A stretch of DNA of 64,000 nucleotides from Cycloclasticus sp. (GTDB lineage Bacteria; Pseudomonadota; Gammaproteobacteria; Methylococcales; Cycloclasticaceae), in NCBI GenBank assembly GCA_002733135.1, contig NVUJ01000001.1, positions 159,288 to 223,287 of the forward strand, given 5' to 3'. This document shows positions 46,861 through 56,182 of this stretch, one piece after another. The notes under the pieces were generated by a model. That model saw nothing but the letters and a program-made list of their open reading frames with translations, ran no database searches and was not told where the DNA came from. Both the position numbers and the translations under genes were made by a program. The stretch's first letter is position 1, and the number at the start of each line of letters is the position of its first letter.

Positions 46861-47700
46861 ATGCTTAATTCAACGCCCAAAGAAGCAAGCCCTCTAACAA
46901 TTGAAGAGCTGAAGAAAGCACTCTCTCCGCGCCAAAAAAATGCACATAAAGGTGATTTTGGGCATGCGCTATTGATTGGTGGAAATCAAGGCTACAGCGG
47001 AGCTATACGTCTATCAGCCAGTGCTGCATTGCGAATAGGTTCAGGGTTGGTAAGCGTTGCTACCCGTGAAGAGCATGCCGCCTTAATAACAATGAGTCAG
47101 CCAGAACTCATGTGTCATGGTGTTAATACAGCCAGTGAATTAAAGAGGCTTATTAATCGCTCGACTGTATTAGCTATTGGGCCAGGGTTGGGGCAAACGA
47201 AATGGTCTTATAAGGTTTTTGAAACGGCGCTCGAGTCCCCGTTGCCAATAGTGGTGGATGCTGACGGCTTAAACCTGTTAGCAAAAGAACCACGTGTAAA
47301 TAACAACTGGATTTTAACGCCTCACCCAGCAGAGGCGGCGCGATTGTTAACGTGTACAACCGCCGAGATTCAAGCTAATCGGATTCAGGCAACTATCCGG
47401 TTGCAAAAACAGTATGGTGGTGTAGTCGTTTTAAAAGGGGCCGGTAGCTTAATATACGACGGCCAACAACTAGCTATCTGCAATGCAGGTAACCCTGGTA
47501 TGGCATCGGCTGGTATGGGCGATGTTTTGACAGGCGCAATCGCAGGATTAATGGCGCAGGGTTTTAGTCTTATGGACGCAACAAAATTTGGCGTTCTGAT
47601 TCATGCCACAGCTGGCGACCGAGCAGCAAAGAAAGGTGAAAGAGGACTAATGGCTAGCGATTTAATGCAATATATACGTGATGTCGTTAATGAATATTAA
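46861..47700 (+). CDS. nnrD: ADP-dependent NAD(P)H-hydrate dehydratase
   Basis: Repairs hydrated NAD(P)H. The ribokinase-like domain is complete: PRQKNAHKGDFGHALLIGG at the start, ILTPHPAEAARLL and GNPGMASAGMGDVLTGAIAGL near the end. The 279 residues lack the N-terminal epimerase (NnrE) domain found in the fused YjeF of E. coli. ATG at 46861 is preferred over the in-frame TTG at 46855. It overlaps tsaE by 20 bases or fewer, depending on the tsaE start. Confidence 0.94.
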   Translation: MLNSTPKEASPLTIEELKKALSPRQKNAHKGDFGHALLIGGNQGYSGAIRLSASAALRIGSGLVSVATREEHAALITMSQPELMCHGVNTASELKRLINRSTVLAIGPGLGQTKWSYKVFETALESPLPIVVDADGLNLLAKEPRVNNNWILTPHPAEAARLLTCTTAEIQANRIQATIRLQKQYGGVVVLKGAGSLIYDGQQLAICNAGNPGMASAGMGDVLTGAIAGLMAQGFSLMDATKFGVLIHATAGDRAAKKGERGLMASDLMQYIRDVVNEY

Positions 47701-48106
47701 AAACGAAGAGGCGATGTTAAAAGCCGGTAAGGAATTGGTTGCACAATTGAAACCTGGCATGTTGATTTTTTTAATCGGTGATTTAGGTGCAGGTAAAACA
47801 ACCTTCGTTCGCGGTGTTTTAAATGGTATGGGCCATATGGGCTCGGTAAAAAGCCCTACGTATAATTTGGTTGAGGAATACAACGTTGATAACCGGCAGG
47901 TATTCCACTTTGATTTGTATCGCTTGAGAGACTCGGAGGAATTGGAGTACATGGGGATACGTGATTATTTAAACGAGCAATCTATTTGTTTTGTTGAATG
48001 GCCAAATAAAGGTGCAGGCTTGTTGCCCAAGCCCGACTTGCAAGTTGAGATAACGATTAATGGATGTGAGCGAGAATTACTCTTATCGTCAAATATGAAA
48101 GTATAA
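47681..48106 (+). CDS. tsaE: tRNA threonylcarbamoyladenosine biosynthesis ATPase TsaE
   Basis: A P-loop ATPase that supports t6A formation with TsaB and TsaD. Walker A GDLGAGKTTFVRG near residue 34, SPTYNLVEEYN and HFDLYRL are diagnostic. GTG at 47678, ATG at 47681 or ATG at 47690 could start it; none has a clear ribosome site, and all lie within the end of nnrD, so coupling is likely. Order nnrD-tsaE-amiC-mutL matches E. coli yjeF-tsaE-amiB-mutL. Confidence 0.95.
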   Translation: MSLMNIKNEEAMLKAGKELVAQLKPGMLIFLIGDLGAGKTTFVRGVLNGMGHMGSVKSPTYNLVEEYNVDNRQVFHFDLYRLRDSEELEYMGIRDYLNEQSICFVEWPNKGAGLLPKPDLQVEITINGCERELLLSSNMKV

Positions 48107-48113
48107 AAAATAC

Positions 48114-48143
48114 TTGACAAACATGTAGTTATACAACTATTCT
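48114..48143 (+). promoter_or_regulatory. amiC promoter with palindrome between -35 and -10
   Basis: TTGACA (48114-48119), 18 bases, TATTCT (48138-48143). The spacer contains the inverted repeat TAGTT-ATAC-AACTA (48126-48139). A dimeric regulator could bind there. No repressor gene is adjacent. Confidence 0.65.
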
Positions 48144-48178
48144 CGAAAAATAATGAGTTTATTCACCTGAAAAACTCA

Positions 48179-49516
48179 ATGCTTATGAAAAAATTCACAT
48201 ACATTCAAGGTTCTATCGCAATCATATTTGGCATTTTGATGATGTTAGTTAGTTCTACATGTTCTGCGGTGGGCGTGAAGAAAGTTGAGTCATTACGTTT
48301 TTGGACGGCGCCTGACCATACGCGGTTGGTTTTTGGCATCACATCACCGGTCAGTCATAAAGTATTTGTTTTAGATAATCCACCACGAATAGTGTTAGAT
48401 ATAGAAAATGTAACTTTTGACACCGAATTACCTTCTTTTTCAGCCGGGCATAAAGTTGTAAGCTTGTTAAGGCAAGCAGCACGTAATAAAAATGATTTAC
48501 GCGTGGTTATTGACTTGAAAGAAACGGTTAGGCCGAAAAGTTTTGTATTAAAGCCAAATGCAGATTATGGGCATCGTTTAGTGGTCGATTTGTATCCGAA
48601 GAGCCAACAGACTAACAATTCTCCTGTTGCCATAAAAAAAGCTTCTAATACGCCACAAAATAAAAAATGGGTGGTAGCAATTGATGCGGGACACGGTGGA
48701 GAAGATCCTGGTGCTAAAGGCTATAGAGGAACACGGGAGAAAACAGTCGTTTTGGCTATTGCCAAAAAGTTAGCGGCGCAAGTTAATAAACAGCCGAATA
48801 TGAAAGCATACTTGGTTCGTTCGGGTGACTATTATATTGGCTTACGTCAACGCATGGAAAAAGCCCGTAAGGCTAGAGCCGACTTATTTGTCTCAATTCA
48901 CGCGGATGCTTTTAGAAACCAACAAGCGAAAGGTTCGTCTGTATATGTTTTGTCTAATAGGGGCGCGAGTAGTGAGGCGGCTCGGTGGCTAGCAGACAGT
49001 GAAAATGCAGCTGATTTAGTTGGCGGCGTAAGCTTAGATGATAAAGATGACATGCTTGCCTCTGTGTTGCTCGATTTGTCACAAAATGCTACGGAAGATG
49101 CGAGTGCAACGTTTGCTGGCGAAGTCTTGAAAAACTTAAAAGGTGTTGGGCATGTGCATAAAAAACAAGTCCAGCGTGCTGGTTTTATGGTGCTAAAGTC
49201 GCCAGACATCCCTTCTATATTGGTTGAAACGGCGTTTATTTCTAATAGACAAGAAGAAGCTAATCTTCGTAGTTCGAAGCATCAAACAAAAATTGCTACC
49301 GCCATTATGCGAGGCGTTAAAGCCTACTTTACCCAACAACGTGTCCCTGCAAGGCCAACGACACGACTGGCAAAAACGACGTATAAAATTAAAAGAGGCG
49401 ACACATTGTCTGCTATTGCTCAACGTTACCAAATATCTCTTGTGTCGTTAAAGAAAGCGAATGCAATGCGAACCAACCGTATTCGAATTGGGCAGGTTAT
49501 TCAGATACCAAGTTAG
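48179..49516 (+). CDS. amiC: N-acetylmuramoyl-L-alanine amidase AmiC/AmiB type with AMIN and LysM
   Basis: Cuts septal peptidoglycan for cell separation. A hydrophobic export segment covers about residues 10-30. Then come the AMIN domain (about 35-135), the Amidase_3 domain (about 165-390, VVAIDAGHGGEDPGAKG with zinc His, SIHADAF, ILVETAFISN with the catalytic Glu) and one C-terminal LysM (about 398-445, YKIKRGDTLSAIAQRYQIS). The AMIN plus LysM architecture fits the AmiB/AmiC group of gammaproteobacteria. ATG at 48179 or 48185 possible. mutL follows after 63 bases. Confidence 0.94.
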   Translation: MLMKKFTYIQGSIAIIFGILMMLVSSTCSAVGVKKVESLRFWTAPDHTRLVFGITSPVSHKVFVLDNPPRIVLDIENVTFDTELPSFSAGHKVVSLLRQAARNKNDLRVVIDLKETVRPKSFVLKPNADYGHRLVVDLYPKSQQTNNSPVAIKKASNTPQNKKWVVAIDAGHGGEDPGAKGYRGTREKTVVLAIAKKLAAQVNKQPNMKAYLVRSGDYYIGLRQRMEKARKARADLFVSIHADAFRNQQAKGSSVYVLSNRGASSEAARWLADSENAADLVGGVSLDDKDDMLASVLLDLSQNATEDASATFAGEVLKNLKGVGHVHKKQVQRAGFMVLKSPDIPSILVETAFISNRQEEANLRSSKHQTKIATAIMRGVKAYFTQQRVPARPTTRLAKTTYKIKRGDTLSAIAQRYQISLVSLKKANAMRTNRIRIGQVIQIPS

Positions 49517-49579
49517 TTTTTTTCGATACAATGCGTGTACTCTATACGCAAGTTCCCCTTAGTTTAGTATCGAAATTTA

Positions 49580-51367
49580 ATGTCCATTAAGCAATTACCA
49601 CCACAACTTATTAACCAAATCGCGGCTGGCGAGGTCATTGAGCGACCAGCATCCGCCGTTAAGGAATTAATTGAGAATGCGTTAGATGCAGGAGCATCGC
49701 AAGTACGTATTGAAGTGGAAGAGGGCGGTTCGCGTTTAATACGCGTTAGTGACAATGGCTCAGGCATTGATAAGTCAGATTTAGGGTTGGCGATGTCTAG
49801 GCACGCAACCAGTAAAATCGCATCATTGCACGACCTTGAATCTGTGTTGAGCTTTGGGTTTAGAGGTGAGGCTTTGCCGAGCATGAGTTCTGTTTCTCGT
49901 TTAACGCTGACGTCCAGGCAAGCAAACGATAGTGCAGGTTGGTTTGTTAAAGCGGACGGCACAGAAGAAGAGTTAGACCCAACACCTACAGCGAGTTCAA
50001 TTGGTACTTGTGTTGAGTTACGCGATCTTTTTTATAACACACCAGCGAGACGGAAGTTCCTAAAAACCGATAAAACGGAATTTGGCCATATAGACAAAGT
50101 GATTAAACGCATGGCGTTAAGCCGCTTTGATGTTGGCTTTAATGTGGTGCACAATCAGCGACAAGTTGTGGATTTAAAACCAGCGATATCAAATGCAGAA
50201 AAAGACCGTCGTGTTGACATGTTGTGTGGCGATGGCTTCGTGGAACAGTCACTTGAAATTGACGTCATTAATGGCGATTTAGCGTTACAAGGTTGGGTTG
50301 GGCTGCCAACGTATTCAAGGTCGCAAGCAGATATGCAGTTTTTTTACGTTAATAGCCGTTTAATACGCGATAAATTGATAAATCACGCCGTTCGCTTAGC
50401 CTATCAAGACGTATTATTTCACGGTCGTCATCCTGTTTATGTTTTATATCTAACGATTGATCCGACGTTGGTGGATGTGAACGCGCATCCCGCCAAGCTG
50501 GAAGTGAGGTTTCGTGAAAGCAAAGCAGTCCACGACTTCGTCTATCGCCGAATTAAGCAATTACTATCGGATACTCGGCCTGTTGATCATTACTCGGTTA
50601 AAACTATTCAGCCTCCTCTAGACGTAACTAACGTTCATTACGATGATATGCAGCAACAGCATATGCCGTTGACTATCGCAGAACCTTCTTCTAATTACGC
50701 TGGTAATTCGTCATACAAAATGCCATCGATGTCACCCAGCCACCGTGCGTATGAGCTTGCAACACACGGCGATGGTGATGCTGTGCCACCAATGGGTTTT
50801 GCCGTAGCGCATTTACATAACACCTATATTCTTGCGGAATCTGAAAAAGGGTTAATTCTGGTGGATACGCATGCCGCACACGAGAGAATCGTATACGAAA
50901 AGCTCAAAAAGCAATTTGATACGGGCAATATGGTGAAACAGCCGTTGTTAATTCCTCAAAAAATTCAGTTATCAGATGAAGAGATGGTGGTGTTTGAAGA
51001 ACACCAATCTATGTTGGATGGTTTAGGTATGGAGTTAAGCGCGTCAGGACCAAATACCCTTTTGGTACGCACAATCCCTGTTTTGTTAGCTTCAGATGAT
51101 GCGGAGATTATAGTGCGGCATGTGTTGCAAGATTTAGCACAAACGGGCGATTCTAAGAGCGTACAAGATGCGTGTAATACCATATTGGGCAATATGGCGT
51201 GCCATAGCTCTATTCGGGCCAACAGGCGGTTAACAAACATTGAAATGAACGCTTTATTACGCGATATGGAACAAACGGATAATAGTGGGCAGTGCAACCA
51301 CGGTAGACCTACGTGGGTGTTGCTGAATGTGCGGCAATTAGATGCGTTGTTTTTAAGAGGTCGGTAG
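49580..51367 (+). CDS. mutL: DNA mismatch repair protein MutL
   Basis: Links MutS recognition to downstream repair. The GHKL ATPase is complete: QIAAGEVIERPASAVKELIENALDAG at the start, DNGSGI, FGFRGEAL and TRDLFYNTPARRKFLK-type ELRDLFYNTPARRKFLK. The 595 residues end in the dimerisation domain with HAAHERIVYEKL and the CHSSIRANRRL and CNHGRPTW stretches. It lacks the DQHAxxExxxYE endonuclease motif in canonical form; DTHAAHERIVYEKL resembles it in sequence, so endonuclease status is uncertain. miaA follows after 3 bases. Confidence 0.97.
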   Translation: MSIKQLPPQLINQIAAGEVIERPASAVKELIENALDAGASQVRIEVEEGGSRLIRVSDNGSGIDKSDLGLAMSRHATSKIASLHDLESVLSFGFRGEALPSMSSVSRLTLTSRQANDSAGWFVKADGTEEELDPTPTASSIGTCVELRDLFYNTPARRKFLKTDKTEFGHIDKVIKRMALSRFDVGFNVVHNQRQVVDLKPAISNAEKDRRVDMLCGDGFVEQSLEIDVINGDLALQGWVGLPTYSRSQADMQFFYVNSRLIRDKLINHAVRLAYQDVLFHGRHPVYVLYLTIDPTLVDVNAHPAKLEVRFRESKAVHDFVYRRIKQLLSDTRPVDHYSVKTIQPPLDVTNVHYDDMQQQHMPLTIAEPSSNYAGNSSYKMPSMSPSHRAYELATHGDGDAVPPMGFAVAHLHNTYILAESEKGLILVDTHAAHERIVYEKLKKQFDTGNMVKQPLLIPQKIQLSDEEMVVFEEHQSMLDGLGMELSASGPNTLLVRTIPVLLASDDAEIIVRHVLQDLAQTGDSKSVQDACNTILGNMACHSSIRANRRLTNIEMNALLRDMEQTDNSGQCNHGRPTWVLLNVRQLDALFLRGR

Positions 51368-51370
51368 GTC

Positions 51371-52309
51371 GTGGCAGTATTACCACGCGCCATTTTGTTG
51401 ATGGGGCCTACGGCCTCGGGTAAAACGACTTTGGGTATTGAATTGGCCAAGGCATTAGATGGTGAAATTATTAGTGTGGACTCTGCCTTAGTCTATAAAG
51501 AGATGGATATCGGTACTGCCAAGCCAGACATGGATGAGCGACAGGGCATAAAACATCATTTAATCGATATATTGGACCCCTGCGAGGTTTTTTCTGCCGG
51601 ACAGTTTCGTGAAGAGGCGTTAAAGCTTATACACAACATTATAGAGTCAGGTAAAACACCCATTTTAGTCGGTGGAACCATGTTGTACTTCCACGTTTTA
51701 TTAAACGGTATCGCAAAACTACCTGACGCAGACCAAGAGATTCGTCAACGTATTGATGCCCAAGCTAAATCAGAAGGGTGGTTGGCTATACACAAAAAAT
51801 TGGAGACTGTGGACCCTGTTGCAGCCAAGCGGATACATCAAAATGATGCGCAACGAATTCAGCGCGCTTTAGAAGTGTATTTAGTCTCAGGGCGTAGCCA
51901 AACAGAATTAATACGCGAGCAACAATCCACAGAACTGCCGTTTCAACCCGTTAAGTTGATAATCGCCCCCACTGATCGTGCCGAGCTACATGAAAAAATA
52001 GCGCTAAGATTTGATTTAATGTTGGCTAATGGGTTTATGCAAGAAGTATCGTCCTTGTATGAAAGAGGGGATTTAGATGCATCGATGCCTGCGATTAGAT
52101 CAGTAGGTTACCGTCAAGCTTGGGCGCATATTGGTGGCGAATATGATCGGGCTACCATGCGAGAAAAGGCTATTATCGCGACTAGGCAACTGGCTAAGCG
52201 GCAGTTTACCTGGTTAAGGCAACAGGACGACGTCACTTGGCTTGCAACAGGTGATGAAATTAATAAAAGCACCGTTTTAGCGCAATTTGGTTCAAAAAAC
52301 ACGAATTAG
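51371..52309 (+). CDS. miaA: tRNA dimethylallyltransferase MiaA
   Basis: Attaches the isopentenyl group to A37 of tRNAs reading UNN codons. Walker A MGPTASGKTTLGIELA near residue 12, DSALVYKEMDIGTAKP, GGTMLYF and YRQAWAHI are typical. The start is GTG at 51371, 3 bases after mutL. 312 residues, normal. hfq follows after 152 bases with its own leader. Confidence 0.96.
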   Translation: MAVLPRAILLMGPTASGKTTLGIELAKALDGEIISVDSALVYKEMDIGTAKPDMDERQGIKHHLIDILDPCEVFSAGQFREEALKLIHNIIESGKTPILVGGTMLYFHVLLNGIAKLPDADQEIRQRIDAQAKSEGWLAIHKKLETVDPVAAKRIHQNDAQRIQRALEVYLVSGRSQTELIREQQSTELPFQPVKLIIAPTDRAELHEKIALRFDLMLANGFMQEVSSLYERGDLDASMPAIRSVGYRQAWAHIGGEYDRATMREKAIIATRQLAKRQFTWLRQQDDVTWLATGDEINKSTVLAQFGSKNTN

Positions 52310-52343
52310 ACTTGAAATAACGCAAGAAGGGCTCCATATTTCT

Positions 52344-52357
52344 ATCAAGCGCTTGAT
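52344..52357. promoter_or_regulatory. Perfect 14-bp palindrome in the hfq leader
   Basis: ATCAAGCGCTTGAT is a self-complementary sequence with no loop, 104 bases before the hfq start. It suits a DNA-binding dimer better than an RNA hairpin. Confidence 0.45.
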
Positions 52358-52440
52358 GGTAGTATTAAAAACCAGGTGTTAGTTACTGTTGTAACGAAAT
52401 AAATGATTGGAAGCAGTATTTTTTAATAAGGTATTGCACG

Positions 52441-52455
52441 AATAATAATAAGGAG
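52441..52455 (+). promoter_or_regulatory. ARN-type Hfq-binding repeat at the hfq ribosome site
   Basis: AAT-AAT-AAT-AAG followed by GAG gives four A-R-N triplets (52441-52452) overlapping the ribosome-binding AAGGAG (52450-52455). The ATG is at 52462. The distal face of Hfq binds ARN repeats, and E. coli Hfq limits its own translation. Self-control here is inference. Confidence 0.4.
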
Positions 52456-52461
52456 CACTTC

Positions 52462-52695
52462 ATGTCTAAAGGCCATAACCTGCAAGATACATTTCTAAAC
52501 ACATTAAGAAAAGAACACATACCCGTCGCTATTTTTTTGGTGAATGGTATTAAGTTACAAGGTCAAATCGATTCGTTTGATCAGTACATCGTTATTCTTA
52601 AAAATGCCGTTAACCAGATGGTGTATAAGCACGCTATTTCAACAGTTGTGCCCGCTAGAGCGGTTAGCATGGCTAGAAATGATGAAGAAGAGTAA
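52462..52695 (+). CDS. hfq: RNA chaperone Hfq
   Basis: Hexameric Sm-like protein pairing small RNAs with mRNAs. Sm1 (about 12-40, [32 protein letters not shown] in part) and Sm2 ([13 protein letters not shown], with the invariant YKHA and the proximal-site His) are both intact. At 77 residues it is a short form, missing the flexible C-terminal tail of E. coli Hfq (102). hflX follows 38 bases later. Confidence 0.97.
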   Translation: MSKGHNLQDTFLNTLRKEHIPVAIFLVNGIKLQGQIDSFDQYIVILKNAVNQMVYKHAISTVVPARAVSMARNDEEE

Positions 52696-52733
52696 CTGAA
52701 TTTGCGCGCAATCCTTGTGGTTAGCAATTTTTA

Positions 52734-53999
52734 ATGGAATTATTTGACCGCCCAGATTCGGGTGAAAAAGCACTTGTCGTCCACTTAGCCATTAATCACA
52801 GCTTTTCAGAAGATGACTTAGCTGAATTTATTCAATTGGTCATTTCTGCAAATGTAGAACCGGTTGTTACGGTAAAGGGATCGCGTCGCGCTCCTGACTC
52901 CAGATTTTTTATTGGTAAAGGCAAACTGGATGAAGTAAAGCACCTGCTGCATGAAACGTGCGCGGATGTGGTGCTATTTAATCATACGCTTAGCCCAAGC
53001 CAACAAAGAAACTTAGAAAAAGAGCTAGAGGTTCGTGTATTAGATAGAACGAACTTAATTTTAGATATTTTCGCCCAACGGGCGCAATCGTTTGAAGGCA
53101 AACTTCAAGTTGAGTTGGCGCAACTTCAGCATTTATCTACGCGTTTAATCAAAGGCTGGACCCATCTTGAAAGACAAAAAGGCGGTATTGGTTTACGTGG
53201 CCCAGGTGAAACTCAGTTAGAAACAGATAGGCGTTTAATTGGCCAACGAATTCGTCAAATTAAATCACGCTTGCTTAAAGTCGCTAAACAACGAGAGCAA
53301 GGCCGGCGAAGTCGCCAGCGTGCAGATGTACCCACTATCTCGTTAGTCGGTTATACCAATGCGGGTAAATCAACGCTATTTAATGCACTCACTAATTCAT
53401 CTATTTATGCCGCAGATCAGCTCTTTGCAACGCTTGATCCCACACTTAGGCAAGTAAAGCACGTGGATTATGGTGAATTTGTGTTGGCTGATACGGTAGG
53501 GTTTATTCAAGATTTGCCGCATGAATTGGTGGCGGCCTTTCGTTCGACATTGCAAGAAACTATTGAAGCCGACTTGTTGCTTCACGTGGTTGATGCGAGC
53601 AGCCCTAATCGACAAGAGCAAATGAGAGAAGTAAATACGGTTCTAAAAGCTATTGGTGCTGATAAGATTCCACAAATGATGGTGTACAACAAAATTGATC
53701 AGTTACCAGCGGTTAATCCACATATCGATCAAGATGAGGCATATAAAATAACCGCTGTTTGGCTGTCCGCTATTAAAAAAGAAGGATTGAATCTTTTATT
53801 AGAAAGCTTGTCTACAACGTGTCACCAGGAAAATAACAGACTAACGTTAACGCTAAAACCGAATCAAGCTAAATTGAGGGCTGCCTTGTTTAAGAACGCG
53901 CAGATTATTAGTGAAGATGTGCAAGAGAATGGTGATTGGCTTTTGGATGTAAATATTCCAAATAGGTTTCAGTATTTATTAAATGAAATAGACGAATAA
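52734..53999 (+). CDS. hflX: Ribosome-associated GTPase HflX
   Basis: Splits and rescues stalled 70S ribosomes. An N-terminal HflX domain (about 20-185, with SRRAPDSRFFIGKGKLDEVK and QVELAQLQHLSTRL), then the G domain from about residue 201 (LVGYTNAGKSTLFNALT, DTVGFIQDLPH, NKID). 421 residues, normal. The ribosome site before the ATG is weak. It lies in the hfq-hflX-hflK-hflC series. Confidence 0.96.
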   Translation: MELFDRPDSGEKALVVHLAINHSFSEDDLAEFIQLVISANVEPVVTVKGSRRAPDSRFFIGKGKLDEVKHLLHETCADVVLFNHTLSPSQQRNLEKELEVRVLDRTNLILDIFAQRAQSFEGKLQVELAQLQHLSTRLIKGWTHLERQKGGIGLRGPGETQLETDRRLIGQRIRQIKSRLLKVAKQREQGRRSRQRADVPTISLVGYTNAGKSTLFNALTNSSIYAADQLFATLDPTLRQVKHVDYGEFVLADTVGFIQDLPHELVAAFRSTLQETIEADLLLHVVDASSPNRQEQMREVNTVLKAIGADKIPQMMVYNKIDQLPAVNPHIDQDEAYKITAVWLSAIKKEGLNLLLESLSTTCHQENNRLTLTLKPNQAKLRAALFKNAQIISEDVQENGDWLLDVNIPNRFQYLLNEIDE

Positions 54000-54034
54000 T
54001 TGGGGCAACTTGGTGCAATATTCCTTGCTAACAA

Positions 54035-54046
54035 GTGGCTAGCCAC
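54035..54046. promoter_or_regulatory. Perfect 12-bp palindrome before hflK
   Basis: GTGGCTAGCCAC, in the 94-base gap between hflX and hflK. Could be an operator. No matching regulator is adjacent, and this could be chance. Confidence 0.3.
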
Positions 54047-54093
54047 CTAGAATTAACAATTGGCACAAAACAAATTAACTTGAGGTTTTAACT

Positions 54094-55296
54094 ATGTCTT
54101 GGGATGACTCAGATAACGATAAAAAGAAAGACCCGTGGAGTGGTCGAAAGAAAGAGCAGCAAGGTCCTCCAGACCTTGATGAAGTGATTCGTTCTATGCA
54201 AGAGAAGTTAGGGTTCTTGTTTGGTGGTGGACCAAAAAACCCGAAGAACTCTGGCGGTAACAAGACATCTAGTGCAGGGCCTTCGGGTTCTAATATAACA
54301 ATGCTTGTTGTTATAGCGGCTTTAGTATGGCTAGCCTCAGGTATTTATATCGTAGATGAAGGTAACAGAGGTGTTATTTTACGCTTTGGAAAATACTACG
54401 AAACGACGATGCCCGGCCCTCACTGGCGTTTTCCAGGCCCAATAGATAGCGCGACGATTGTCAATGTGGATCAGCAACGCTTCATTGAAGTGGGTTATCG
54501 TTCGGGTGCTAATCAGCAAGCATCTACTGGCGTTAGAAAAGAAGCGCTTATGTTGACAGAAGATGAGAACATTATTGACGTGCAATTAGCGGTTCAATAC
54601 AAAGTAAAAAATGCGCAAGATTATGTGTTTAATGTTCGAGCCCCCGAAGTCACTCTAAAGCAGTCAACTGAAAGTGCGTTAAGAGCAGTTATTGGTAAGA
54701 GCAAAATGGACTTTGTATTAACTGAAGGTCGTAGTGATGTAGTGGCTAAAGTGGAAACAGCACTTCAAGCAATGTTAGATGATTATGGAACAGGGCTTAT
54801 TGTTTCGACCGTTAACTTGGTTGAAGCCCAACCCCCTGAGGAAGTGCAAGGCGCATTCTCTGATGCCATCAAAGCGCGTGAGGATGAACAACGTTATATT
54901 AACGAATCTCAAGCGTATTCAAATGAGGTGATTCCAAAAGCACGTGGTAAAGCATCAAGAATAGTGCAAGAAGCTGAAGCGTATGAACAACGCGTTGTTT
55001 CAGAAGCAGATGGTGATGCATCACGATTTACTCAACTGTTAGTTCAATACGAATTGGCGCCAGAAGTAACGCGTAAACGTTTGTATTTGGAAACCATGGA
55101 AGACGTTTTAGGTAATTCTAGAAAGGTTATTATGGATGTTAAAGGGGGTAATAATTTAATGTATTTACCGATAGATAAATTAATGGAGTCTTCACCAGCA
55201 ACGTCGAACCGTTCTATAACACCACCAGAAAGAACCACGCCTGCTAACACAGGTCGAGATACCAGTTACAGAGATAGAGCAGGGAGAGGTAGATAA
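54094..55296 (+). CDS. hflK: FtsH protease modulator HflK
   Basis: An inner membrane SPFH/band 7 protein; with HflC it cages FtsH. The N-terminal 65 residues are hydrophilic and Gly/Pro/Lys-rich, then one membrane helix (about 68-88), then the SPFH domain (GNRGVILRFGKYYETTMPGPHWRFP onward) and a coiled coil rich in Ala/Glu. 400 residues, normal. The hflC ATG overlaps its last base region (55296), so coupling is tight. Confidence 0.96.
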   Translation: MSWDDSDNDKKKDPWSGRKKEQQGPPDLDEVIRSMQEKLGFLFGGGPKNPKNSGGNKTSSAGPSGSNITMLVVIAALVWLASGIYIVDEGNRGVILRFGKYYETTMPGPHWRFPGPIDSATIVNVDQQRFIEVGYRSGANQQASTGVRKEALMLTEDENIIDVQLAVQYKVKNAQDYVFNVRAPEVTLKQSTESALRAVIGKSKMDFVLTEGRSDVVAKVETALQAMLDDYGTGLIVSTVNLVEAQPPEEVQGAFSDAIKAREDEQRYINESQAYSNEVIPKARGKASRIVQEAEAYEQRVVSEADGDASRFTQLLVQYELAPEVTRKRLYLETMEDVLGNSRKVIMDVKGGNNLMYLPIDKLMESSPATSNRSITPPERTTPANTGRDTSYRDRAGRGR

Positions 55297-56153
55297 TGAA
55301 AATCAATCCATTAATTATGATCGGCTTAATCGTCGTTTTATTGGTAGGGTCAGCCAGTGTGTTTACTGTTGACCAACGTGAAAAAGCTATTGTTTTCCGT
55401 CTAGGTGAAATTGTTCGTACGGACCTTGCACCGGGCTTACATTTTAAGTTTCCTTTCATCAATAACGTAAGAAAATTTGATGGCCGGATACAAACGCTAG
55501 ACTCTAGGCCTGAACGATTCTTAACGTCAGAAAAGAAAAACGTAATTGTTGATACCTTTGTTAAGTGGAAAATTGCTGATGTCGATAACTTTTATCGAGC
55601 AGTGGGTGGTGATCCTCGTCAGGTAGATACACGATTGAATCAATTTATAAAAGAAGGCATGAGAGCGGCGTTTAGTAAGCAAACTATTTCAGAGTTGATT
55701 TCTGTTGGTAGAGATAAAATTCGTATAGGCCTTGTAAAAGATATGGATACATTAGGCGAAGGCTTAGGCATTAATATTGTTGACGTTCGAATTAAGCGAA
55801 TTGACTTGCCTGACGAAGTGAGTGCGTCTGTCTACAAAAGGATGGAGTCTGAGCGTGAGCGTGTGGCGCGTGATTTTAGGTCTCGTGGTAAGGAAGCGGC
55901 AGAAAGAATTAAGGCGAACGCTGACAAAGAAGGCGAGATTATTCTTGCGACGGCTTATAAAGAGTCACAAGAATTACGTGGTAAAGGTGATGCGCTAGCA
56001 GCTAAAACGTATGCGGATGCTTACAATAAAGATAAAGAATTCTTTGCGTTTTACCGCAGCATGGATGCGTACCGTAAAAGTATGGGTTCGGGTAACGACT
56101 TGATTGTGCTTGAGCCAACGTCAGACTTTTTTAAATATTTTAAGAACCAGTAG
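55296..56153 (+). CDS. hflC: FtsH protease modulator HflC
   Basis: Partner of HflK. An N-terminal membrane helix (about residues 5-24), the SPFH domain with TVDQREKAIVFRLGEI and GLHFKFPF, and a C-terminal coiled coil with the VARDFRSRGKEAAERIKANADKE stretch. 285 residues, slightly short compared with the 330 of E. coli. It begins at the hflK stop. Confidence 0.96.
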   Translation: MKINPLIMIGLIVVLLVGSASVFTVDQREKAIVFRLGEIVRTDLAPGLHFKFPFINNVRKFDGRIQTLDSRPERFLTSEKKNVIVDTFVKWKIADVDNFYRAVGGDPRQVDTRLNQFIKEGMRAAFSKQTISELISVGRDKIRIGLVKDMDTLGEGLGINIVDVRIKRIDLPDEVSASVYKRMESERERVARDFRSRGKEAAERIKANADKEGEIILATAYKESQELRGKGDALAAKTYADAYNKDKEFFAFYRSMDAYRKSMGSGNDLIVLEPTSDFFKYFKNQ

Positions 56154-56182
56154 CGCATAAACCAACAAGATAACTTGAAATA

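Noticed and set aside
48121-48139. LexA box upstream of amiC
   Set aside because: The palindrome TAGTT-ATAC-AACTA lacks the CTGT-N8-ACAG pattern.
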